Below the pieces are notes generated by a model, which saw only the letters and a list, made by a program, of their open reading frames with translations, ran no database searches and was not told the DNA's origin. Both the position numbers and the translations under genes were made by a program. From an uncultured Bacillota bacterium (GTDB taxonomy: Bacteria > Bacillota > Clostridia > Christensenellales > UBA1242): a stretch of 64,000 nucleotides of DNA. Within the stretch, counting starts at the first letter, position 1, and each line of letters opens with the position of its first letter. Positions 58,978 to 64,000 of the stretch are shown piece after piece. The stretch covers positions 1 to 64,000 of the forward strand of contig URWY01000004.1 of assembly GCA_900551705.1 (NCBI GenBank), in the 5' to 3' direction.

Positions 58978-60078
58978 ATGGAAAAATTAAAATTTATTAA
59001 AGATTTAATATCTATAAAGAGTTTTGACACAAAACAAAATAAAGAAATAATAACTTATTTAGAAAAACAATTTTCGCCTATTGCGAAAGAAATAATAAAA
59101 ATAAAAAATAAAAATAATGATTGCGAAAATATGTTAATCGGACTTAACACAAAACTGGAAAATGCGCGCAATGCAATCGTGCTGTCTGGACACATTGACA
59201 CGGTGATTGCAGACGAAAAGGAATACAAAACCAATCCTTACCAACCAACGCAAATTGGCGATAAAATTTTTGGGCTTGGCGCAATAGATATGAAAAGTTT
59301 TTTCGCTTGTATTTTAAATAATGCAAAAGAATTATTAGAATTAAATTCACCAATTATAATAGCAATTACAAGTGACGAAGAAACAGCGCTCACAGGCGTA
59401 AGTGCATTGACAGATTTAATGAGAGAGCTAAAAATAATACCAAAATTTACAATAGTTGGAGAGCCAACCAACATGGAAATTTGCACACTTAGTAAATCTT
59501 GTTATGAATTTCATGTAGATTTTTATGGCAAAAGTTGCCACAGCGGCAATCCGAGTTTGGGTATAAATTCTAATGTTATTGCTGCGAAATTGGTTTTATA
59601 CATTTCAAAATTATGTAAGAAATATAAAGATACAACTTTGTCGCCAAATGTTATTCAAGGCGGCGAGAAAGTCAATATAATTCCAAATTATTGTAAAATA
59701 TTTTTTGATTTGCGCTCAAATAAAATGAAAAATAAAGAACAAATATTGAAAAAAATACAAAAATACGCAAAAAAACTCGAAAAAAATAATTTTGGAGCGA
59801 AAATTGCAATTTCAAATTCACTTGAAATTTTGCCTCTTGAAAATAAAAAGAACAAAATCAAAAAAGAGATTTTAAAAGTTTTTTCTTTAAAAGAAAGTTC
59901 TTTTACAGGCGGTTGCGAAGCAGGGTATTATCAAGCGCTCGGCGGAGATGCAATCGTATTTGGAGTTGGCGACTTATCACTTGCGCACAAACCAAACGAA
60001 TTTGTTAATATAAACGAATTTTTAACTTATAATGATTTGTTATTAAATGTTATACAATTTGTGGACAACAAAAATTAA
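58978..60078 (+). CDS. M20-family metallopeptidase, ArgE/DapE-like
   Basis: A 366-residue zinc hydrolase. Metal and catalytic sites are clear: SGHIDTV near residue 72, GLGAIDMK, the TSDEETALTG Glu pair, GEPTN and the C-terminal AHKPNEF. The SCHSGNPSLGINSN segment belongs to the dimerisation domain. The best match in style is acetylornithine deacetylase, but substrate (acetylornithine, succinyl-diaminopimelate, a dipeptide) cannot be fixed from sequence. ATG 58978 follows TAGGAG. It sits behind a structured leader, suggesting attenuation-type control. Confidence 0.88.
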   Translation: MEKLKFIKDLISIKSFDTKQNKEIITYLEKQFSPIAKEIIKIKNKNNDCENMLIGLNTKLENARNAIVLSGHIDTVIADEKEYKTNPYQPTQIGDKIFGLGAIDMKSFFACILNNAKELLELNSPIIIAITSDEETALTGVSALTDLMRELKIIPKFTIVGEPTNMEICTLSKSCYEFHVDFYGKSCHSGNPSLGINSNVIAAKLVLYISKLCKKYKDTTLSPNVIQGGEKVNIIPNYCKIFFDLRSNKMKNKEQILKKIQKYAKKLEKNNFGAKIAISNSLEILPLENKKNKIKKEILKVFSLKESSFTGGCEAGYYQALGGDAIVFGVGDLSLAHKPNEFVNINEFLTYNDLLLNVIQFVDNKN

Positions 60079-60106
60079 TAAAAGCACCTGCACAGGTGCT
60101 TTTTGT
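60079..60106. terminator. bidirectional terminator
   Basis: AAAAGCACCTG/CAGGTGCTTTT hairpin between convergent genes. Confidence 0.85.
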
Positions 60107-60107
60107 T

Positions 60108-60713
60108 TTATTTGTTATCTTCTGGATTTTTAGGCTCTGAGTTGTTATCTTCCGCTTTTTTAATTTCAATATTTGGCAATTCGTTTTCAGGATTTTGTAA
60201 TTGTTGTTTTGCAATATTTTTCACATCTACGCCATAGGCAAGCAAATATGAAATTATAAAGAACGCTAAACCCATAACAAGTCCTGAACTTCCAAAAGAA
60301 ATGAAATCTTGAAGTTTGAAACATGCTGCAATAATTGTAGTTACTAACGAAGTCGCGACAGGCACAACAATTCTTAAAAGGCCAAGTTTACGCATTTTAG
60401 TAACAACAGTTTCATCAAATGGAGTGCCTTTATCTAATTCGTAATTATAAAAGCGGACAACATAAGTGTAGATTGCGATCATAGCGGCACATTCTATCGC
60501 GCCGCAAATCACATAGCAAAGAGTGATGTTATTATCGTATCCCGCCATTGTTTCTCTAACATAACTTATTGTTTCAATTTGATCGCCAAATACAGCAACA
60601 AGTGGAATCGCAATAGTGCATAGGACACAACCGATTATGCTGCAAACCAAAATTATTTGGGCAAGTATTTTAAAAACTTTAAATATTTTTTGAACTCTTT
60701 CTAAGCTTTTCAT
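60108..60713 (-). CDS. four-helix membrane protein, DUF2975-like
   Basis: A 201-residue protein with four membrane helices (about 15-40, 62-85, 108-130, 140-160) and a charged Pro/Glu/Asn tail. The pattern with FYNYELDKGTPFDETVVTKMRKLG between helices 2 and 3 resembles DUF2975 proteins, whose function is unknown. It lies 14 nt after the alpha/beta hydrolase gene and is probably in its operon. Confidence 0.75.
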   Translation of the reverse strand: MKSLERVQKIFKVFKILAQIILVCSIIGCVLCTIAIPLVAVFGDQIETISYVRETMAGYDNNITLCYVICGAIECAAMIAIYTYVVRFYNYELDKGTPFDETVVTKMRKLGLLRIVVPVATSLVTTIIAACFKLQDFISFGSSGLVMGLAFFIISYLLAYGVDVKNIAKQQLQNPENELPNIEIKKAEDNNSEPKNPEDNK

Positions 60714-60727
60714 AATTATCTCCTTAA

Positions 60728-61627
60728 TTAATTTTCATAAAAATTTAACACATCTTGATAAACCAATTTGTTGTCTTTTTCATTCAAAATTTCGTGACGC
60801 ATATTATCATATAGTTTTGATTTGACATTTTTATAACCTAATTTTTTTAGAAAATTAATTAATTTATTAAACTTATTTTCATTTTGTATCACAGGGTCAT
60901 CTTTTCCAGCAATCACAAAAATTGGGAGCGTTGCATTTTGCATTTCCCAGTCTTTTTTATCAAAAGCACCTTTCATTAATTTGAATAAATTTATAAAACC
61001 ATTTGTTGTGAAAACAAAACCGCAATATTCGTCTTTGTTATAATTTTCAACAGTTTCTAAATTTGAGCAAATCCATTCGTTATCAAGTTTTAAATTTTTA
61101 TTATAATTACCAAAAGTCATTTTGTTCAAAAATTTATTTGCTCTATTTTTTCCATAAAATGGTTTTAAAGTTTTCGCAAGACAAATCGCAAAGCCTGTTA
61201 ATTTGTTTTCAGTTGGTGGTCCACACAATACTATTTTTGAAATATCTTCATCATACTTTTTTAGATAATTTCTAGCAACAAGCGTTCCCATGCTATGGCT
61301 AAAAAGCATAACTTTTAAATTTGGATATTTTTCTTTCATATATTCTGTTATTTGATGCAAGTCATCAACAATGTAATTTATATTTTCGGTGTAAAAATAT
61401 CCTAAATCATTTTTATCTTTAACACTTTTCCCGTGTCCACGATGATCATGTATAACGCAGATGTATCCATGGTCAGACAAATATTTCATGAAGTCGAAAT
61501 ATCTTTCTTTATGCTCAGCCATGCCATGCGAAAATTGTATTATGCCTTTTGCGTTATCTTTTGGCTCAAATATTGCGAGTTCTAATTCTATATCATCATT
61601 TTCAGATTTGATTTTTTCAATTTTCAT
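60728..61627 (-). CDS. alpha/beta hydrolase, lysophospholipase/monoglyceride lipase type
   Basis: A 299-residue serine hydrolase of the S33-like group. The nucleophile elbow SHSMGT, the oxyanion region QFSHGMAEHKERY, HDHRGHGKS, the acid AGKDDPV and the final His in MRHEILNE are all visible. No signal peptide, so it is cytosolic. GGAGGATCT precedes ATG 61627 and a TGATATAAT extended -10 lies upstream. Confidence 0.9.
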   Translation of the reverse strand: MKIEKIKSENDDIELELAIFEPKDNAKGIIQFSHGMAEHKERYFDFMKYLSDHGYICVIHDHRGHGKSVKDKNDLGYFYTENINYIVDDLHQITEYMKEKYPNLKVMLFSHSMGTLVARNYLKKYDEDISKIVLCGPPTENKLTGFAICLAKTLKPFYGKNRANKFLNKMTFGNYNKNLKLDNEWICSNLETVENYNKDEYCGFVFTTNGFINLFKLMKGAFDKKDWEMQNATLPIFVIAGKDDPVIQNENKFNKLINFLKKLGYKNVKSKLYDNMRHEILNEKDNKLVYQDVLNFYEN

Positions 61628-61810
61628 AGATCCTCCAATAAAACATTAATATTATATCATAAGTTTTTATTTATTTTCAAACAGAAACAAATATAAAAAA
61701 GCATTCGACAAAAAAATATTTATTCCTAACGCGCTCTCAAGATTAGCGGGTCGTGCTACCGCGCATATACGCGACGATTTGCAAGTTAAGTTGCAATATA
61801 ACACACGCAG

Positions 61811-61848
61811 AAAAAAAAGAGAGAATGCTAACGCACTCTCTTTTTTTT
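61811..61848. terminator. strong bidirectional terminator-like hairpin
   Basis: AAAAAAAAGAGAG pairs with CTCTCTTTTTTTT around a 12-nt loop. On the minus strand it directly follows the tRNA-like end of repeat R1, as a tRNA terminator would. Confidence 0.75.
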
Positions 61849-61850
61849 CT

Positions 61851-61971
61851 TGGCGCAGAGAGGGGGATTTGCTTCGCTTTGAAAGTTGTTCTTCGCGGGT
61901 CGATGCACGCTTTCATGCCGGCACTAAAAAACTTGCCAATGGCAACTGTTTTTACGCTTAGTTCAAATCCT
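61851..61971. repeat. tRNA-3'-end-associated repeat, copy R1
   Basis: The left end copies the tRNA-Ser 3' acceptor with CCA (TGGCGCAGAGA) and then departs. The body is shared with R2, including GGTCGATGC, GCCGGC and CTAAAAAACTTGCCA. A TTGCC/GGCAA hairpin with A and T flanks lies inside. The ends are inverted (GGATTTG and CAAATCC), resembling a tRNA T-arm in opposite orientations. Confidence 0.7.
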
Positions 61972-62015
61972 AATAACAATACATTTCCAACAAAATTTTT
62001 CTTCGTGGAAACAAC

Positions 62016-62089
62016 TTCGCACGAGAGTACCGACCGAAATTGCTTAGCCAATTTCGCGTTTGGTCGGTAAAAAGGAAATTGCGTGCGAA
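62016..62089. repeat. nested palindrome of three perfect 8-bp arms
   Basis: TTCGCACG (62016) pairs with CGTGCGAA (62082); TACCGACC (62028) with GGTCGGTA (62062); CGAAATTG (62035) with CAATTTCG (62049), around a 6-nt loop. It would form one long interrupted hairpin in RNA of either strand or a cruciform. Confidence 0.7.
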
Positions 62090-62111
62090 AGAGCGATGTA
62101 TTTTTTTTTGC

Positions 62112-62136
62112 AAAAAAAAATCGAGCAAAAGCCCGA
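62112..62136 (-). terminator. intrinsic terminator of tRNA-Ser
   Basis: Minus strand TCGGGC, TTTT, GCTCGA, then nine T residues, 13 nt after the CCA end. Confidence 0.75.
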
Positions 62137-62149
62137 CAATTTCTCTTTT

Positions 62150-62239
62150 TGGCGCAGAGAAGAGGATTCGAACCTCCGGAACCTGTTACAGTTCGCACGC
62201 TTTCCAAGCGTGTGCCTTAAACCGCTCGACCATCTCTGC
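62150..62239 (-). tRNA. tRNA-Ser (anticodon GGA)
   Basis: A 90-nt class II tRNA with encoded CCA. The acceptor GCAGAGA/TCTCTGC, anticodon loop CTTGGAAAG with GGA, a long variable arm and T-arm GGTTCGAATCC fit tRNA-Ser; the discriminator base is G as expected. A TTTACT-17-TATACT promoter (62270-62298) lies upstream. Confidence 0.97.
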
Positions 62240-62269
62240 AAAATGGCTATAACGCCCTAAAACGAAGGT

Positions 62270-62298
62270 AGTATATCACACAAATTTAATTTAGTAAA
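62270..62298 (-). promoter_or_regulatory. promoter of tRNA-Ser
   Basis: Minus strand TTTACT (62293-62298), 17 bp, TATACT (62270-62275) with an upstream TG. Confidence 0.65.
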
Positions 62299-62333
62299 TA
62301 ATTTTAATTAAAAAAGATAATTGAATTAATGTT

Positions 62334-63311
62334 TTATATATGATTATATTTTTCATCTCTTAGTTTGTATGTTTTAGTTAATGAGTTACACATCATTGAG
62401 TTTGCACTTTTAATTTTTGTTGCGACTTCATTATAACTTTTTGTGAAGTCAACTGGCACTGATATATTTCTTCTTTGACAAATTAATATGTCGCCATTTG
62501 CATTGATTTCGGTATACATATTTCCGCAAGCGCCGTGAGTGCAAATATCATCACAAAACCTAATTTCAAAGTTGTCATCAAAGTATAAATCAGTTCGCCC
62601 TTTGTGCGGATTGTTTATAGTTTTTGTTGCCAAGGTTACATATTTGGTAAAAATATAATAATACCAATTTGATTCTGCTTGATTTGTTTTGAAGTCGTCT
62701 GCTATATCATTTCTTAGATTTAAGTTTCTACTATCAGTATCGTTTAACTTAATTATTTTAATTCTATTAATTCCACTATCTCTTGTAAACTGAATAAGTT
62801 TGTCTATATCTTTATAATTGAATTTTGTTACTACGGTGTTTAACACAACTCCCATAATCTTGCTTGCATATTTTATGTTTTCAAGAATTTGATCTAAACT
62901 TGCTTTATTTGTCAACACATTTGGTTTAGATTGTTTTGTAAAAATGGAATCAATTCCAATTTTTAGAGAATAGACGCCATGCGCTTTTAATTCGTCTATT
63001 TTCTCTTTTGTCAATAATGTTGCATTTGTGTTTAACCTTATTTTGCAATTAAGTTTTTTTAATTCATCAATTATTTTAATTAAGTCCTTATGAAGCGTTG
63101 GTTCGCCGCCAGTAATATTGATAAAATCAACCTTAACATTATTTTTAATAATAAATTCAACCATTTGTTTTATGTATTCATAACTTAAAAATTGTCTTTT
63201 ACAACCAATTTTTTGACCTTCATTATGACAATAAAAACAAGATAAATTGCAAGCATTTGTTAAGGCTATTCTTAATTTGTTTTGATTAAATAATTCTACT
63301 TTTTCTGACAT
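62334..63311 (-). CDS. solitary radical SAM protein, MoaA/SPASM-like
   Basis: A 325-residue radical SAM enzyme. The cluster motif CNLSCFYC is near residue 24, and NITGGEPTLHKD, the SAM-binding GGEP motif, follows. The C-terminal part has a partial SPASM-like Cys set (CDDICTHGACGN, ILICQRR) preceding the end, suggesting an extra Fe-S cluster. It resembles MoaA-like proteins by N-terminal style, but no molybdopterin genes or small precursor peptide are nearby. ATG 63311 follows GGGAG. It lies alone between two tRNA genes, a typical insertion neighbourhood. Confidence 0.88.
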   Translation of the reverse strand: MSEKVELFNQNKLRIALTNACNLSCFYCHNEGQKIGCKRQFLSYEYIKQMVEFIIKNNVKVDFINITGGEPTLHKDLIKIIDELKKLNCKIRLNTNATLLTKEKIDELKAHGVYSLKIGIDSIFTKQSKPNVLTNKASLDQILENIKYASKIMGVVLNTVVTKFNYKDIDKLIQFTRDSGINRIKIIKLNDTDSRNLNLRNDIADDFKTNQAESNWYYYIFTKYVTLATKTINNPHKGRTDLYFDDNFEIRFCDDICTHGACGNMYTEINANGDILICQRRNISVPVDFTKSYNEVATKIKSANSMMCNSLTKTYKLRDEKYNHI

Positions 63312-63640
63312 ATAATTAACTCCCATTTTGTGATGTTAAGTATAAGTCGATTAGTTATATTAATCAAATACATATCTATTATAAGAGTTATAATTCGTAG
63401 TTATATAAGAATGAAAATCATAGCAAATTTTTAATTACATTAAACAATACAATCTTAACTTAGTTTTTTAATGAAAAAAGAACAAAGAAGAAATAATAAA
63501 ACTGTATAATAATTTATATTATATAGAAGAGTAAAAATCGCACCCAAAATATACCCAAAAAAATTACGCAAAAGTGCAAAATTTTAACAAAAATTCAATT
63601 TTTCAAGAAAATAAAAAAAGTGCTATATGCGCCTATTTTA

Positions 63641-63666
63641 GGGTGTGGTGCGGATAAAGGGACTCG
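63641..63666. repeat. 26-bp direct repeat of the tRNA-Leu 3' end (left copy)
   Basis: Identical over 26 bp to 63815-63840, which covers the last 21 nt of tRNA-Leu including CCA plus 5 nt downstream. The copies start 174 bp apart. This is the form of an att-type duplication. Confidence 0.85.
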
Positions 63667-63770
63667 CTCCGCTTTGAGAGTATTGCGTTGCAGGTCGATG
63701 CTCGCTATCACGCCGGCGCTAAAAAACTTGCCACTGGCAACTTTTTCTTAACGCTTAGTTCGAGTCCTTT
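63646..63770. repeat. tRNA-3'-end-associated repeat, copy R2
   Basis: The left end copies the tRNA-Leu 3' end with CCA; the body is homologous to R1 along its length (GCTCCGCTTTGAGAG against GCTTCGCTTTGAAAG, then GGTCGATGC, GCCGGC, CTAAAAAACTTGCCA). Inverted ends AAAGGGACTCG and CGAGTCCTTT bound it. A TTGCC/GGCAA hairpin lies inside. Confidence 0.75.
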
Positions 63771-63799
63771 CTGTTTTAGCAAATAGCAAAAAAAAGTAT

Positions 63800-63820
63800 A
63801 AAAAAACACCCAATGGGTGT
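63800..63820 (-). terminator. intrinsic terminator of tRNA-Leu
   Basis: Minus strand ACACCC, ATT, GGGTGT, TTTTTT, starting at the last base of the tRNA. Confidence 0.75.
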
Positions 63821-63902
63821 GGTGCGGATAAAGGGACTCGAACCCCCACGGTCGCCCACCAGATCCTAAGTCTGGCGCGTCTACCAATTTCGCCATATCC
63901 GC
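63820..63902 (-). tRNA. tRNA-Leu (anticodon TAG)
   Basis: An 83-nt class II tRNA with encoded CCA. The acceptor GCGGATA/TATCCGC, discriminator A, anticodon loop CTTAGGA with TAG, variable arm and T-arm GGTTCGAGTCC fit tRNA-Leu reading CUA/CUN codons. A consensus promoter lies at 63914-63942. Confidence 0.97.
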
Positions 63903-63913
63903 TTGCGAGTGTT

Positions 63914-63942
63914 ATATTATCACAATATGCGGCTGGTGTCAA
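63914..63942 (-). promoter_or_regulatory. promoter of tRNA-Leu
   Basis: Minus strand TTGACA (63937-63942), 17 bp, TAATAT (63914-63919), about 12 bp before the tRNA 5' end. Confidence 0.75.
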
Positions 63943-64000
63943 CTAATTTGTTTTTTGCTTGCTGTTTTTTCTTGATTATTCCTTTCAAATTTGATATTAT

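Larger units (their letters stand above)
61628..62149. other. 522-bp gene-free region with structured repeats
   Basis: From left to right: the alpha/beta hydrolase promoter area; a GC-richer unexplained stretch (61743-61800); a strong terminator-like hairpin (61811-61848); tRNA-end repeat R1 (61851-61971); a nested palindrome (62016-62089); and the tRNA-Ser terminator (62112-62136). The short ORFs here run through repeats and the tRNA and I do not believe any of them. Confidence 0.75.
63312..63819. other. 508-bp gene-free region between the radical SAM gene and tRNA-Leu
   Basis: It holds the radical SAM upstream region, about 250 bp of AT-rich sequence in which I see no gene, repeat R2 with its 26-bp copy of the tRNA-Leu end, and the tRNA-Leu terminator. 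The small frames crossing it are not convincing. Confidence 0.7.

Noticed and set aside
61743..62260. Several overlapping frames of 60-154 codons on both strands
   Set aside because: They cross repeat R1, terminator hairpins and tRNA-Ser, have no ribosome-binding sites and no plausible composition.
63641..63840. Complete integrated element bounded by the 26-bp tRNA-Leu repeats
   Set aside because: Only 148 bp separates the copies and no integrase is present, so at most this is a remnant or a miniature element.
63708..63942. Frames across repeat R2 and tRNA-Leu
   Set aside because: They read through a tRNA gene; frames of this kind are frequent false gene calls at class II tRNAs.

Overview
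The window is AT-rich chromosomal DNA with strong Shine-Dalgarno sites and sigma-A promoters. Its gene set points to a low-GC, spore-forming member of the Clostridia/Firmicutes: SpoIVA behind a good sigma-E promoter, SigH, a Spo0A-type DNA-binding protein, RicT, Veg, WhiA and SigA. Three SipW-type (TasA/camelysin-like) exported proteins and a phosphoketolase suggest an uncultured, fermentative, possibly gut-dwelling lineage. No closer taxonomic claim is supported. There is no prophage, intact insertion sequence or CRISPR array.

Layout. 1-530: 5' part of a 23S rRNA, leftward, with its own promoter and no 16S gene upstream. 0.9-7 kb: leftward accessory and spore genes (two TasA-like proteins, spoIVA, a Cys/Gly-rich peptide, an amidase). 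6.2-9 kb: rsfS, rsmA, tatD and sigH. 9-12.8 kb: a PrsA-like lipoprotein, an unknown protein and a Spo0A-like protein with a degenerate receiver. 13-24.3 kb: a rightward housekeeping run (holB, ricT, trmN6-like, rsmI, uvrC, murB, PHP, whiA, dnaE) that lacks the hprK, rapZ and yvcK genes usual in this neighbourhood. 24.3-29 kb: DUF378 protein, a fibre-like coiled-coil protein, ftsH. 29-35 kb: parB-parA with three perfect parS sites, rsmG, mnmG, mnmE. 35-39.4 kb: two lipoproteins, a membrane-anchored protein, veg, uppP, ychF. 39.7-48.8 kb: dnaN, an HD hydrolase, mnmA, dnaG, rpoD. 48.8-61.6 kb: cardiolipin synthase, a third TasA-like protein, phosphoketolase, a DUF11 protein, a LysR regulator, a tandem ThyX-like protein, and an M20 peptidase behind a structured leader. 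61.6-64 kb: tRNA-Ser, a solitary radical SAM gene and tRNA-Leu, with two copies of an unusual tRNA-end-associated repeat.

How it fits together. Genes run leftward from mnmE and rightward from dnaN, with parS-parAB on the left arm. This resembles the classical Firmicutes origin region, but dnaA, recF, yidC, rnpA and rpmH are not between the arms. Replication (dnaE, dnaN, holB, dnaG), segregation (parABS), tRNA/rRNA modification (mnmE, mnmG, mnmA, rsmA, rsmG, rsmI) and sporulation genes are all close together.

The most unusual signals are: about ten genes whose start codon lies 6-9 nt after a promoter -10 box with no ribosome-binding site, suggesting leaderless mRNAs; an attenuator-like leader with an 11-codon ORF before the M20 peptidase; the tRNA-3'-end repeat family; a ThyX-like protein built of two complementary half-motif domains; and the Spo0A-like protein lacking the receiver acidic pocket.
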